This document shows, in pieces, positions 33,468-42,760 of a DNA stretch of 64,000 nucleotides (position 1 is its first letter; every line of letters starts with the position of its first letter). The position numbers and the translations under genes are program-made. The notes beneath the pieces are model-generated. The model was not told the DNA's origin and searched no databases. It saw nothing but the letters and a program-made list of their open reading frames with translations. The stretch comes from SXIZ01 sp040079795 (GTDB lineage: Bacteria; Pseudomonadota; Gammaproteobacteria; Methylococcales; Methylomonadaceae), in assembly GCA_040079795.1 (NCBI GenBank), contig JBEBJQ010000002.1:1-64000 (forward strand), in the 5' to 3' direction.

Positions 33468-34034
33468 GTGCCCAATCACAGTATTTTATTCTCTCAAACA
33501 CCACACTGGCGCAAAAATCGCGCCGGTATTCAAACCCATTTGCCCCTGGACGTGCAGTCTTGGGTCTTTGAATCCGGTTCACTCACCCAACGCTTACGGT
33601 CACATTTTGGCAACCGTTTGCAAGTAAAGATCCTCCTGCAACAGTGGCATAAACCGTTTTTTGACGAACAACAATTGCTCCGTCTACCGCAAACACAGTA
33701 CACCTTGATTCGCGAAGTATTGTTACAGGCTGATAACGTCCCTTTAATCCTCGCCAGATCCATTATTCCAGAAGCAACCATCAAAGTTGCCCACCGTAAT
33801 CTCTCCCACTTAGGCACCCGCCCATTAGGTGAGGTTATTTTTGCCTATCCCAACCTACAACGGTGGGAACTGGAAATAACCCATGTACCCCAAGCTGCCT
33901 GGCGCGAAAATACCCAACACAGCTTTAGCTTACAAAATCCCGTTTGGGGAAGACGAACTGTTTATGCAATCCCCATTCAGCCTTTATTGGTCAGTGAGTT
34001 TTTTCTGCCCGCCGTCCTGAATTTACCCAAGTGA
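33468..34034 (+). CDS. ubiC: Chorismate--pyruvate lyase
   Basis: A 188-aa UbiC-type enzyme that turns chorismate into 4-hydroxybenzoate for ubiquinone. Start GTG at 33468, 6 bp after recG. Recognised by WVFESGSLTQRLRSHFG, ARSIIPEATI (conserved Arg), LGTRPLGEVIF and the C-terminal WGRRTVYAI segment. ubiA, its usual partner, does not follow here. Confidence 0.9.
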   Translation: MPNHSILFSQTPHWRKNRAGIQTHLPLDVQSWVFESGSLTQRLRSHFGNRLQVKILLQQWHKPFFDEQQLLRLPQTQYTLIREVLLQADNVPLILARSIIPEATIKVAHRNLSHLGTRPLGEVIFAYPNLQRWELEITHVPQAAWRENTQHSFSLQNPVWGRRTVYAIPIQPLLVSEFFLPAVLNLPK

Positions 34035-34163
34035 TTTTGAACATTTCGACCCGACCATTACCTACGGAAAATTTAAGCGCATACTGAGCTAATCTCTGTA
34101 CAATGCACATTTATAAGGGATTTAAATTTTATCCAACCAAGCGCCATTTTTGGAATTATTCCT

Positions 34164-34865
34164 ATGAGACAAGGAAGCCCCTTAACGAGGTTATTGAAAA
34201 GGCTTGCAGCGCAACTACCCCACCACTGGCAAACTGAGCTGAAACGCATTTATTTCAGGAAGCAAATCAGAACTGGCAATTTTGTAACAGACGAACTGGA
34301 ATATAAGATACTCCATGAGTTTATAATGCCCGGAGACTGGGTCTTAGACATCGGTGCCAATATTGGGCATTATACCAAGCGTTTTTCCGAATTAGTTGGC
34401 GCACAAGGACGTGTCATAGCCTTTGAGCCGGTGCCCACAACTTTTTACTTACTGTCAGCAAATACCCAATTATTTGCCCACTCTAATGTCACGCTAATCA
34501 ATGCTGCAATTTCCGATAAGTCAGATCTAGTCCAAATGTCCATTCCAATATTTTCCACTGGCTTGACTAATTATTACGAAGCACACATTTCATCAGCTAC
34601 AGACAACACCTTACCCGTGCTTACACTTGCAGTTGATCAATTAGGAATTAGTCAGCGAATTGCACTGATCAAGATTGATGCTGAAGGACACGAAGCTTTC
34701 GTCGTGTCCGGTATGACAAAACTCATCGAAAAACATCATCCAATACTTATTATTGAAACAGGCTCACCGGCTTTAATAACCGGAGTCTCTAGCTTAGGTT
34801 ATGAGGCAGAAAGATTACAAAACTCCGCCAACATACTATTTAGACCGACCAAACTAACAGCATAA
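34164..34865 (+). CDS. FkbM-family SAM-dependent methyltransferase
   Basis: 233 aa. The SAM-binding motif I is GDWVLDIGANIGHYTKRFSEL (about residues 57-77), followed by GRVIAFEPVPTTFYLL, and the FkbM C-terminal motif IKIDAEGHEAFVVSGM near 173-188. Family members O-methylate sugars or other secondary products. No glycan cluster surrounds it, so the substrate is unknown. It is convergent with the permease gene, only 5 bp apart. Confidence 0.88.
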   Translation: MRQGSPLTRLLKRLAAQLPHHWQTELKRIYFRKQIRTGNFVTDELEYKILHEFIMPGDWVLDIGANIGHYTKRFSELVGAQGRVIAFEPVPTTFYLLSANTQLFAHSNVTLINAAISDKSDLVQMSIPIFSTGLTNYYEAHISSATDNTLPVLTLAVDQLGISQRIALIKIDAEGHEAFVVSGMTKLIEKHHPILIIETGSPALITGVSSLGYEAERLQNSANILFRPTKLTA

Positions 34866-34870
34866 AACCT

Positions 34871-36265
34871 TCATTTTGACTGATCGGGTGATTTTCCCAA
34901 TTGTGCCAATAAAAAATACACACCGATAAACAGTGCCATCACGCCAAGACCTATAGCGGCAGCATAGCCATTATTGTGGTAATCAAATGCAATGCTCATA
35001 CCGACAAAAACATACGCGGCAATAAAAATAACCGGCAATAAAGGAAACCATTTCATTTTATAAATACCCGTATCGTCCAGATGCCGGGTTCTTTTCCTTA
35101 AAATAAAAATAGCGATCGCAGAAAGCACCATCCCAAAACAATCTAAAAAAATGGTGAAATTTAAGATTTTATCGAATTCTTTTGCCCAAAACACAATCAG
35201 GATGCTCATGCCTGCAAAAACCGATAAGGATACGGAAAGGACATCAGTTTTCGCGTTTCGCTTACTGAAGATCGGTGGCAAAATGTTGTCTTCGCTCATG
35301 GCACACATAACTCGCGGATTGCTCAACAGCAGGACATTTACATAAGCTAATACACTTAAAAATAAAAAGCCGGATAAAATGCGTTCAGCATTAATGCCAA
35401 ATACTTTTGCCGCCATAATGCCCGCTATATTAGTACTGTCTTTAAGCGTTTCAAACCCAATCACCTTAATGTAGGCAATATTGATGCTTAGATACAATAC
35501 AATAATAATGGCAATCCCTAAAAATATACCCCGGGGAATATTCTTTGCCGGTTGTTTGACTTCTGCCCCAAAATTAATGGTTTGCTGATAGCCGCCATAG
35601 GTAAAGCTAACCGCAATCAGGCCGATACCAAATGCTTTAATATAATCCTGCAAGCTGGAATTAACGGTTACCTCACTTATCAGATGTATTGTCGGGCTGT
35701 TATCAGCAAAAAACAGCGGCATAATCAACAATAAAATTAAACTGATCTTGATAACCATCAGTACATTTTGGGTTCTAGCTGACACTTTCAGACCGCTTAA
35801 ATTGACGCCATAAAACGTCAAAATAGCCACAATCGCAATAATAATTTGCACCATTTGAATCATCTGTGCGTTAGCGGCATGCTTTAGCCAGTCTGGATTG
35901 TGGGATGAAGGAATAAAAATGCCGGTGATATATTCACCACCCACCAACGTCACAGCAGCCAGAGAAGCTGAGTTAGATACTAAAATTACGCAGTTCATCG
36001 CAAACGCGATGGAAGGGTGATAGGCGTAAGAAAAAACCTTATAATACCCGCCGGTAACCGGCAAGCGGCTGCCGATTTCAGCATAGGTTAAAGCGCCACA
36101 TAAAGCAATCAAGCCACCCGCAATCCAGCTTGCAAAAAATAAAACCACATCCGGTGAAGCTTTAGCCACATTAATAGGGGTGCGAAAAATCCCCATACCG
36201 ATAACCAGACTAACGACAATCATAGTGAAATCAAAAGGATTCAGTTTATTTACTTCTGCTGGCAT
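34871..36265 (-). CDS. APC-superfamily amino-acid permease
   Basis: A 464-aa inner-membrane transporter with 12 predicted helices. The first helix region carries FTMIVVSLVIGMGIFRTP, matching the GxGIF substrate-binding motif of the APC family, and GGLIALCGALTYAEIGSRLPVTGGYYKVF follows it. The late helices end in a Gln-Leu-Gly-Lys tail. It resembles the LAT/YbeC-like exchangers; the substrate is not predictable. It has no operon partners. Confidence 0.88.
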   Translation of the reverse strand: MPAEVNKLNPFDFTMIVVSLVIGMGIFRTPINVAKASPDVVLFFASWIAGGLIALCGALTYAEIGSRLPVTGGYYKVFSYAYHPSIAFAMNCVILVSNSASLAAVTLVGGEYITGIFIPSSHNPDWLKHAANAQMIQMVQIIIAIVAILTFYGVNLSGLKVSARTQNVLMVIKISLILLLIMPLFFADNSPTIHLISEVTVNSSLQDYIKAFGIGLIAVSFTYGGYQQTINFGAEVKQPAKNIPRGIFLGIAIIIVLYLSINIAYIKVIGFETLKDSTNIAGIMAAKVFGINAERILSGFLFLSVLAYVNVLLLSNPRVMCAMSEDNILPPIFSKRNAKTDVLSVSLSVFAGMSILIVFWAKEFDKILNFTIFLDCFGMVLSAIAIFILRKRTRHLDDTGIYKMKWFPLLPVIFIAAYVFVGMSIAFDYHNNGYAAAIGLGVMALFIGVYFLLAQLGKSPDQSK

Positions 36266-36607
36266 ATTTTAAATAATCTGGGAAAAGTGATTCAGTTAAA
36301 GCAACGTTACCATAAAAAGTAGGCTTTACGTATTGCGAAAGCCATTTCAAACTTAAACTACGCTAAAGCTAAATTGTTTACAGGACAACACCACCTCACA
36401 ATAATCTTTATAGGCTTTTGTCTTGAACTGTTTTAGCATTTTTAGCATTTGACCCGATCAAAACGGCTCAAATAAAACCCATCGGGTTTCATCTAATACT
36501 GCTATTATGGCAACTCAAAACTGATCTGTTGAAATCACAAAGCCATAGCCGGATTGATATGTCGATTAGCAACATCGCCGAAGTTACCCTCAATCAAAGT
36601 AAATTTT
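36266..36607. other. Intergenic region between permease and rhodanese genes
   Basis: No gene was found. Promoters for the two divergent genes should lie here. A small palindrome AAACCCATCGGGTTT (about 36475-36490) is the only structure noticed. Confidence 0.4.
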
Positions 36608-36985
36608 ATGAAGAAAGCTTACGCCACCCTCGCCTTATTTTTGATCATTACGGGCTGTATGTTCCAAGCACCTGACAATCTGAAAATGATTACTGCAACG
36701 GAATTAAAGCAAATCATGCAAAATCAGGACATCTTCCTGGTTGACGTCCACACGCCAGAGCAACAGCATATAAAAGGCACTGACTTATCCATACCCTATA
36801 ACGAAATAGGGCAATACAAAAATAAACTGCCTACAGATAAAAATACGGCTATTTATTTATATTGTGAAGGGGGGCCAATGGGCAATGCAGCAGCAAGACT
36901 GCTTAATGAATTAGGCTACCACAACTTAACCAACCTTGAAGGAGGAACTAAGGCTTGGCGTAAAAACGGTTTTGATTTTGAGTAA
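36608..36985 (+). CDS. Rhodanese-like lipoprotein
   Basis: 125 aa from ATG 36608; this start gives a lipoprotein signal (MKKAYATLALFLIITGCMFQ, lipobox ITGC). The mature part is one rhodanese domain: IFLVDVHTPEQQHIKGTDLSIPYNEI and the active-site loop YLYCEGGPMGNAAARLL with the catalytic Cys, then GYHNLTNLEGGTKAWRKNGFDFE. It probably acts in the periplasm as a sulfur-transferase or sulfide-binding protein. The Cys loop CEGGPMG is a variant of the usual CxxGxR. Confidence 0.88.
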   Translation: MKKAYATLALFLIITGCMFQAPDNLKMITATELKQIMQNQDIFLVDVHTPEQQHIKGTDLSIPYNEIGQYKNKLPTDKNTAIYLYCEGGPMGNAAARLLNELGYHNLTNLEGGTKAWRKNGFDFE

Positions 36986-37241
36986 AATAGCGTGTAACGG
37001 CGCAGCCATTAGCGTGCAAACATTAAAGAAATGAAAAACGCTTTATAAAATTACCTTAGACCAAGCTGATATAATATTGGATTCTTAAAAACAGCGAATT
37101 ATTCTCGATTGTCTATCTCACTATGCGCGTGACAATTCTAATCTGGAATTATTGAAGGGAAGTACTGAGAGATGTAGTCAAAAATCACCTACTTTTTCTC
37201 AAAAAAGTAGAAACACGTTACATGCAGCTATCTGAATTTTA

Positions 37242-37318
37242 TGGGGTGAACGACGGGGCTCGAACCCGCGACAACCGGAATCACAATCCGGGACTCTACC
37301 AACTGAGCTACGATCACC
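37242..37318 (-). tRNA. tRNA-His (GTG)
   Basis: A cloverleaf on the minus strand with encoded CCA. The anticodon loop is TTGTGAT; the T arm is GCGGG-TTCGAGC-CCCGT. The extra 5' G(-1) opposite C73, diagnostic of tRNA-His, is present. One U-U mismatch lies in the acceptor stem. Last of three tRNA genes in one unit. Confidence 0.95.
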
Positions 37319-37336
37319 ATAATGGATATGACTTGA

Positions 37337-37413
37337 TGGTGCGCTTGGCAGGAATCGAACCTGCAACCCCCGGCTTAGAAGGCCGGTGCTCTATCCGGTT
37401 GAGCTACAAACGC
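37337..37413 (-). tRNA. tRNA-Arg (TCT)
   Basis: A minus-strand cloverleaf starting GCGTTTGTAGCTCAACCGGA, with anticodon loop CTTCTAA, T loop TTCGATT and encoded CCA. Reads AGA/AGG codons. Middle gene of the cluster. Confidence 0.96.
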
Positions 37414-37417
37414 AAAG

Positions 37418-37494
37418 TGGTCGGGGTGGAGAGATTCGAACTCCCGACATCCTGCTCCCAAAGCAGGCGCGCTACCAAACTGCGCTACACCCCG
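37418..37494 (-). tRNA. tRNA-Pro (TGG)
   Basis: A minus-strand cloverleaf starting CGGGGTGTAGCGCAGTTTGG, with anticodon loop TTTGGGA, T loop TTCGAAT and encoded CCA. First gene of the Pro-Arg-His unit, 4 bp before tRNA-Arg. Confidence 0.96.
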
Positions 37495-37552
37495 ATTAAC
37501 TTCATGTGAGTTTGCTATCTTTTCGACTAAAAGCACCCTTGAAGAGCCTCGT

Positions 37553-37581
37553 ATGTTAACGGTTCTTTTAACCGTCGTCAA
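37553..37581 (-). promoter_or_regulatory. Sigma-70 promoter of the tRNA cluster
   Basis: On the minus strand TTGACG (37581-37576), a 17-bp spacer and TAACAT (37558-37553) form a near-consensus -35/-10 pair. Transcription would begin near 37546, about 50 bp before tRNA-Pro. Confidence 0.65.
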
Positions 37582-37819
37582 TGATTAATTATTAATTTTT
37601 TAATAATTCAAAACCGGCAAGATTTTTTACCAATCAAACTATGGCGTTTTAGTGGGTATATCTATTTTAAACACGTCATATTCGGTTAATTTATTTTTTC
37701 TTAAGCGTCGCCGTAATCCGTTATAATTCCGAAAATGCCCATAAGGTTTTATGTTATTGGATGCTTTATTCGCTTGTTACTTATCAACTCCTTAAGTCTT
37801 ACCAATTTTTTTCTTCGCT
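37582..37819. other. Intergenic region upstream of uvrC
   Basis: AT-rich with no gene seen. It should contain the uvrC promoter on the plus strand, which was not pinned down. Confidence 0.4.
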
Positions 37820-39673
37820 GTGAATGACCCGCTAACCCCTAACCAAACCGAACCCGTATTTGATGCACAGGTGTTTTTAAAAAATCTGACGCATCGGCCC
37901 GGTATTTATAAAATGCTGGATGCGCAAGGTGAAATTATTTACGTCGGCAAAGCTAAAGATCTTAAAAACCGGGTATCCAGTTATTTTAGAAACCCAAACA
38001 CGACTTCCAAACAACGCGCGATGGTCAATAAGATCAACGCAATCGAAATCACCATCACACATACGGAAGGTGAGGCATTAATCCTTGAAAGCCAGCAAAT
38101 TAAACATCATAAGCCCCGCTATAACATTTGCCTAAGAGATGACAAATCCTATCCTTACATTTACATTTCAACGGCGCATAGCTTCCCGCAGTTAACTATT
38201 CATCGGGGCACTAAGAAAAAACCGGGCAAATATTACGGCCCCTACCCCAGTGCTAATGCGGTACGAGAAAGCTTAAAACTATTACAAAAAATGTTTTTGG
38301 TGCGGCAATGCGATGATTCTTTCTATAACCATCGTTCCCGTCCCTGCTTACAATATCAGATTGGGCGTTGTAAAGCGCCCTGTGTAGGGTTAGCCGACCC
38401 AACCAGTTATGCGCAAGATTTACTGGACACCCAATTATTTTTGGAAGGTAAATGCAATCAATTAATTGAGCAACGTATTTCTAAAATGGAAAAAGCTGCA
38501 ACTGCCCTTGAGTTTGAGCTGGCTGCCAGTTATCGGGATCAAATTGTACGTTTACGTTCGATCATGGAAAAATATTTTGTGCCGGGTGAACAAGGCGATA
38601 TTGATATTCTGGCGTGCGCTACGCAATCTGGGATTGCATGTGTCCAGGTATTTTATATTCGCCACGGACAAAGCTTAGGGAGCAAATCTTTTTTCCCCAA
38701 AATCAACGACAACTTTAACCCGGAAGACATATTACAAGCCTTTATAGCGCAATATTATTTAGAGCGGACCGTACCTTACGAACTAATCGTCAGCCACCTT
38801 CCCCCTGAAGCTGAGTTACTATCCGAAGTATTATCTAAACAAGGGCAACACACATTAACCATAAGCGCAAATGTCCGCGGAGAAAGATTAAAGTGGTTAG
38901 CGATGGCACAAACCAATGCCAATAACAGCTTAATTAATAAAATATCAGACAAACAAAGTGTTGCGGATCGCTTAACCAATTTACAAAGCCTCTTGAACTT
39001 AAAGCAATTACCCGGGCGCATGGAGTGTTTTGACATTAGTCACACACAGGGGGATCAAACGGTAGCCTCTTGCGTCGTATTCAATCAGGAAGGCCCGTTA
39101 AAATCAGCTTATCGACGCTTTAATATTACCGGCATTACCCCAGGGGATGATTATGCAGCCATGCAACAGGCCATTACTCGCCGCTATAAACGTTTACAAC
39201 AAGGTGAACATATTGCACCAGACATTCTGTTTATTGATGGTGGCAAAGGACAAGTCAATGCTGTACAAACGGCATTAACCGAATTAGGGATAAATAATGT
39301 TATGATAGTAGGCGTTTCTAAAGGCCCTGACCGTAAAGCCGGAATGGAGAAAATTATTTTAACCGGTCTGGATCGGCCTTTAAATGTAAAACCGGGCATG
39401 AGCGGTTTATTATTAATACAGCATATTCGTGACGAAGCACATCGCTTTGCAATTACCGGGCATAGACAAAGACGAGGCAAAGCTAAACAGCAATCAGTTT
39501 TGCAAAATATTGACGGTTTAGGCCCGAAACGCCGCCAAAGTTTGTTAAAGCAATTTGGCGGACTACAAGGCGTTGCACAAGCAAGTATAGACGCACTCTG
39601 TAGTATAAACGGCATCAGTAAGCCATTGGCTCAACGTATTTACGAACTCTTTCACCACCAAGATGGCGCTTGA
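37820..39673 (+). CDS. uvrC: Excinuclease ABC subunit C
   Basis: 617 aa, full length, GTG start at 37820. The GIY-YIG nuclease domain (PGIYKMLDAQGEIIYVGKAKDLKNRVSSYF, about 28-57) makes the 3' incision. A UvrB-binding UVR motif follows at about residues 210-245. The C-terminal RNase-H-like nuclease (MECFDISHTQG, ILFIDGGKGQVNA) and a tandem HhH end it. It acts in nucleotide excision repair. It overlaps pgsA by 11 bp, as in E. coli uvrC-pgsA. Confidence 0.97.
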   Translation: MNDPLTPNQTEPVFDAQVFLKNLTHRPGIYKMLDAQGEIIYVGKAKDLKNRVSSYFRNPNTTSKQRAMVNKINAIEITITHTEGEALILESQQIKHHKPRYNICLRDDKSYPYIYISTAHSFPQLTIHRGTKKKPGKYYGPYPSANAVRESLKLLQKMFLVRQCDDSFYNHRSRPCLQYQIGRCKAPCVGLADPTSYAQDLLDTQLFLEGKCNQLIEQRISKMEKAATALEFELAASYRDQIVRLRSIMEKYFVPGEQGDIDILACATQSGIACVQVFYIRHGQSLGSKSFFPKINDNFNPEDILQAFIAQYYLERTVPYELIVSHLPPEAELLSEVLSKQGQHTLTISANVRGERLKWLAMAQTNANNSLINKISDKQSVADRLTNLQSLLNLKQLPGRMECFDISHTQGDQTVASCVVFNQEGPLKSAYRRFNITGITPGDDYAAMQQAITRRYKRLQQGEHIAPDILFIDGGKGQVNAVQTALTELGINNVMIVGVSKGPDRKAGMEKIILTGLDRPLNVKPGMSGLLLIQHIRDEAHRFAITGHRQRRGKAKQQSVLQNIDGLGPKRRQSLLKQFGGLQGVAQASIDALCSINGISKPLAQRIYELFHHQDGA

Positions 39674-40226
39674 ATATAACATACCCACGTACCTAACCTT
39701 ATTACGTATTGCGCTGATACCCCTGCTCGCTATTGTATTTTACTTACCTTGGCTGTATTCCAACATAGCCTGTACAGGTATTTTCATGCTCGCCGGTTTT
39801 ACCGATTGGTTAGATGGTTATTTAGCCAGAAAAATGGGGCTTGAAACCTCGTTTGGCGCATTTTTAGATCCGGTGGCCGATAAATTAATGGTGGCCATTG
39901 TCTTGGTTTTAATTGTGGGGCAAGAAGCCAACCCCTATATCGCAATCCCTTCTGCTATTATTATCGGACGGGAAATTACCATCGCTTCACTACGGGAATG
40001 GATGGCGGAAATTGGCGAACGCGCCAAAGTAAAAGTGTCAGCAATCGGCAAATGGAAAACCAGCGCACAAATGCTGGCGATCGGATTTCTGTTATATGGA
40101 GAGGATTTGGCTGGAATGCCCACTAAAACAATCGGTTTTGGACTTTTGTATATTGCTGCAGCATTAACATTGTGGTCGATGCTGAATTATCTCAGCGCTG
40201 CAATGACGGTAATTGCAAAAGATTAA
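39663..40226 (+). CDS. pgsA: CDP-diacylglycerol--glycerol-3-phosphate 3-phosphatidyltransferase
   Basis: A 187-aa inner-membrane enzyme making phosphatidylglycerol phosphate. The CDP-alcohol phosphatidyltransferase motif D-G-x2-A-R-x8-G-x3-D-x3-D is complete: DWLDGYLARKMGLETSFGAFLDPVADK. Several transmembrane helices flank it. The ATG lies inside the last codons of uvrC. Confidence 0.96.
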   Translation: MALEYNIPTYLTLLRIALIPLLAIVFYLPWLYSNIACTGIFMLAGFTDWLDGYLARKMGLETSFGAFLDPVADKLMVAIVLVLIVGQEANPYIAIPSAIIIGREITIASLREWMAEIGERAKVKVSAIGKWKTSAQMLAIGFLLYGEDLAGMPTKTIGFGLLYIAAALTLWSMLNYLSAAMTVIAKD

Positions 40227-40280
40227 CTCATTTTAAAAATACCTACAAACAGCTTATTGAAATAGCTGAAGATAAAAATA

Positions 40281-40880
40281 ATGGATCAAGAACAACACGC
40301 CCCCCCTCATAAAGTCCCCAGCAAAGATGAAATATTATTATTATCATTAAAATTATTTGCGCAAAAGGGTTTTTTTAATACCTCCTTAACGGACATCAAA
40401 GAAGCCGCTGATATTAAAACCAGTAATGGTATCTATCAGCACTTTAAAAACAAGCAGACCATTGCCAGTGAGTTATACGGCAACATAATGGATAGTCTGA
40501 ATATTTCAATTGATGATATTCGACGTCGAAACCGTAAACCTTCTGAACAGCTCCGGGAAACGGTTAATCTATTTTTTAAACTGGCTGAAGATGCGCCAGA
40601 CGTAATGCGGTTTTTATTGTTGCTAAGAATCAATGAATTTTTACCGGAAGAAAAACAACTTTTAGAAACCCCGGCTTTTATTAAGATCAAAAAAATATTT
40701 GTCATAGCCGCCAAAGAAGGTGAAATTCGCAATATTGATGCAACCTTAGCCTACAGTTATTTTTTCGGCATTATAAACACCTTGCTAGGCATGGTTTTAA
40801 CTGGGGCGCTCGAAAAATCTGCGGCAAATTATCAAGCACAAGCATGGACAATGGCGTGGGCTACTATCGCCAAAAAATAA
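40281..40880 (+). CDS. TetR/AcrR-family transcriptional regulator
   Basis: 199 aa. The N-terminal helix-turn-helix (ILLLSLKLFAQKGFFNTSLTDIKEAADIKTSNGIYQHFKNKQTI, about residues 18-61) is standard TetR. The C-terminal helical domain (70-199) binds an unknown ligand. No obviously regulated neighbour; it may control a distant efflux or lipid gene. Slightly AT-richer than pgsA. Confidence 0.9.
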   Translation: MDQEQHAPPHKVPSKDEILLLSLKLFAQKGFFNTSLTDIKEAADIKTSNGIYQHFKNKQTIASELYGNIMDSLNISIDDIRRRNRKPSEQLRETVNLFFKLAEDAPDVMRFLLLLRINEFLPEEKQLLETPAFIKIKKIFVIAAKEGEIRNIDATLAYSYFFGIINTLLGMVLTGALEKSAANYQAQAWTMAWATIAKK

Positions 40881-40915
40881 GTACCACCAAACAATACTAA
40901 GCGATTCAATGCCTT

Positions 40916-41101
40916 ATGAGTAACGTAATCCCATTTACAAAACCTAAAGCCGCAGAAATCCACAAAGGCAAGACGCTATGCCGAAGTGGATTTCATCAAT
41001 GGGAAATTTTAAAGCAGCAACAATTTGACGTTAAACAAGGCCGTTTAGTTACCTTATCCCGCTGTAAACGGTGCGCAAAAACCAAGCAGCAATTGTTATA
41101 A
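40916..41101 (+). CDS. Small zinc-ribbon-like protein of unknown function
   Basis: 61 aa. Cys in KTLCRSGFHQWE (with a His four residues later) and CKRCAK near the end could form a C...H...CxxC zinc site. The middle is polar and basic. It follows the TetR gene by 35 bp on the same strand. Function unknown; the coding call rests on the plausible metal site and spacing. Confidence 0.55.
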   Translation: MSNVIPFTKPKAAEIHKGKTLCRSGFHQWEILKQQQFDVKQGRLVTLSRCKRCAKTKQQLL

Positions 41102-41193
41102 GAAAATGGTTCGCGAAATCAGGGCGGTAGTTTAAGGCCATGTCTGCGCTAAACGTTGAAATGGATTTTTTGTTCCATAACTTGCTGAAAATG

Positions 41194-41255
41194 TAACGAA
41201 CCCCATCATTTGCTGTGCCGGGCTGTTGGGGCACCTGCCGTCACCCAAACCAACA
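41194..41255 (+). repeat. Degenerate copy of the GAACCCCA...TTGGGG hairpin repeat
   Basis: The segment AACGAACCCCATCATTTGCT...GCTGTTGGGGCACCTGCCGT followed by cacccaaaccaac follows the plan of the repeats at 19191 and 20295 with many substitutions. Confidence 0.5.
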
Positions 41256-41284
41256 AAACCACCATCGCATAGACACCCAACCCA

Positions 41285-41626
41285 TCAAATCTTTTTAACA
41301 AACTCCGACTTCAACTTCATCGCACCAATACCGTCGATTTTGCAGTCAATATCATGATCCCCATCAACCAGACGGATATTCTTGACTTTAGTGCCGACTT
41401 TGACCACCAGGGATGAACCTTTGACTTTAAGGTCTTTAATAACCGTGACACTATCGCCATCTTGCAGCACATTGCCATTCGCATCTTTAATAATACGGCC
41501 ATCACCGCCATCCTGGGCGGCTCCATCTTGTGGCCATTCGTGTGCGCACTCTGGACAAATATACATACCGCCGTCTTCGTAAGTGAATTCTGAATTACAA
41601 GCCGGACAGGGGGGGAGATTACTCAT
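41285..41626 (-). CDS. yjdM: Zinc-ribbon YjdM/PhnA-family protein
   Basis: 113 aa from MSNLPPCPACNSEFTYEDGG. The N-terminal zinc ribbon has CPAC and CPEC pairs. The C-terminal PhnA domain has GNVLQDGDSVTVIKDLKVKG and the ending IDGIGAMKLKSEFVKK. Despite the older name it is not part of the phosphonate lyase. An upstream in-frame start at 41659 would add 11 residues and is less likely. Confidence 0.92.
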   Translation of the reverse strand: MSNLPPCPACNSEFTYEDGGMYICPECAHEWPQDGAAQDGGDGRIIKDANGNVLQDGDSVTVIKDLKVKGSSLVVKVGTKVKNIRLVDGDHDIDCKIDGIGAMKLKSEFVKKI

Positions 41627-41755
41627 TATTTTACCGTTTAAAATTTTAGGGATTGTCAAAACCCTGTGGATTACAAGGTGACTTGAGCAGGCATAATGCC
41701 AGATTCTGGCGCTTACTGTCCACTAAAGTTAGCGTCAGCTAAGTAACAGCAGGAT

Positions 41756-41771
41756 TGTTATAAACCAGACA
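41756..41771 (+). promoter_or_regulatory. NifA upstream activator site (SIR2-like operon)
   Basis: TGT-TATAAACCAG-ACA fits the NifA consensus TGT-N10-ACA exactly. Its centre is about 128 bp upstream of the start site predicted from the sigma-54 promoter at 41866, a normal enhancer distance. Confidence 0.6.
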
Positions 41772-41865
41772 AAATGCTACCGACCAGCTGCTAACCATTT
41801 AACTGTCACTATTTTATCCTTTATTAATCATAAACTTAATCTATTCATAAAAAATCCAAAAAAGT

Positions 41866-41879
41866 GGATTACTTATTGC
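41866..41879 (+). promoter_or_regulatory. Probable sigma-54 promoter of the SIR2-like operon
   Basis: GTGGATTACTTATTGCTT has GG at 41866-41867 and GC at 41878-41879 with 10-bp spacing; the -12 element TTGCT is consensus, while the -24 element is TGGAT instead of TGGCAC. The start site would be near 41891, 30 bp before the ATG. Confidence 0.55.
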
Positions 41880-41920
41880 TTAAAGATAAAGTATAAACAA
41901 CCTTAATCTTGGAGTTTGCA

Positions 41921-42760
41921 ATGTCTGCTACGGTCTTTTCTGAAATACTATCTGGGGTCTATGAGAACAAAGTCGTGCCTTATTTGGGGCCGGGTGTGCT
42001 ATTTGATGCCACCAATAAAGCAACCGGGGCTGCCATGCCTGCTGACAGCAACAGCCTAATTCTGGCGATGAATGACGGTAGGCCAATGGCGCCCAAGTTG
42101 ATGTATGAGTTTCCTCGCGCCGCCATGAATCTGGAATTAAAAAGAGGCCGGAATTTTCTCGGGCAATTTCTGACCAAACTCTACGGCGAAACCGAATGGA
42201 CGCGCGCCTCTGTGCACAACTGGCTGGCAGAATGGAAACCGGCTTATGTAATCGATATTAATCGGGATACCCAATTACAAGACAGTTACGCGAACGAAGA
42301 ACATACCTTGATTGTGGGCCTCGCTAGATTGTCTGCCAACCAGTTCCGTTTTAAAATTTACCACTTTGATGGTAGTGAGTACAACGAAATAGCCCAAGAA
42401 CAAGTGAACATGCGCCTACCGATTTTGTTTAAACCCATGGGCACGCCAAAACCTGAAGCCAACTTTATAGCTTCAGATGCTGACTACGTTGATTACATCA
42501 CCGAGTTAATGGGCGGGTTTGCGATTCCAGATTTTCTTAAAGAATCGCGCAAAGGTAAACAATATTTATTTATAGGTATGCCCTTAAACCGGGATTCAGA
42601 GCGGATGGTGATGAGTGACATTGTGTACGGGGCGGCAGCACATAAAGGCTGGGTTTTAAATAAAAACCCGACCGACAAAGAACGCCGGTTTTGTAAAAAA
42701 ATAGGCCTGGAAATTGTTGATGCGGGTGTTGAAGAGCTTCTGGCTGCTGTAATCAATTAA
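41921..42760 (+). CDS. SIR2-like protein, nif-associated, catalytic His absent
   Basis: 279 aa from ATG 41921 with GGAG Shine-Dalgarno; a TTG at 41909 is possible. It follows the SIR2_2 order: an NAD-loop-like VVPYLGPGVLFDATN (residues 18-32, where active members have GAGxS), a middle VIDINRDTQLQ (110-120) in place of TTNYDxLLE, LFKPMGTPKPEANFIASDADYVDYI (169-193) in place of KLHGxxxxP, and GKQYLFIGMPLNRDSERMV (212-230). Met173 sits where the catalytic His should be, so deacetylase or NADase activity is doubtful. It overlaps the next gene (TAATG). The NifA/sigma-54-type promoter and nearby rnf/nif genes suggest a nitrogen-fixation role. Confidence 0.7.
   Translation: MSATVFSEILSGVYENKVVPYLGPGVLFDATNKATGAAMPADSNSLILAMNDGRPMAPKLMYEFPRAAMNLELKRGRNFLGQFLTKLYGETEWTRASVHNWLAEWKPAYVIDINRDTQLQDSYANEEHTLIVGLARLSANQFRFKIYHFDGSEYNEIAQEQVNMRLPILFKPMGTPKPEANFIASDADYVDYITELMGGFAIPDFLKESRKGKQYLFIGMPLNRDSERMVMSDIVYGAAAHKGWVLNKNPTDKERRFCKKIGLEIVDAGVEELLAAVIN

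Noticed and set aside
37222..37581. Frames on both strands across the tRNA cluster
   Set aside because: The DNA is explained by three complete tRNA genes; the translations are the well-known artefact peptides of tRNA sequences.
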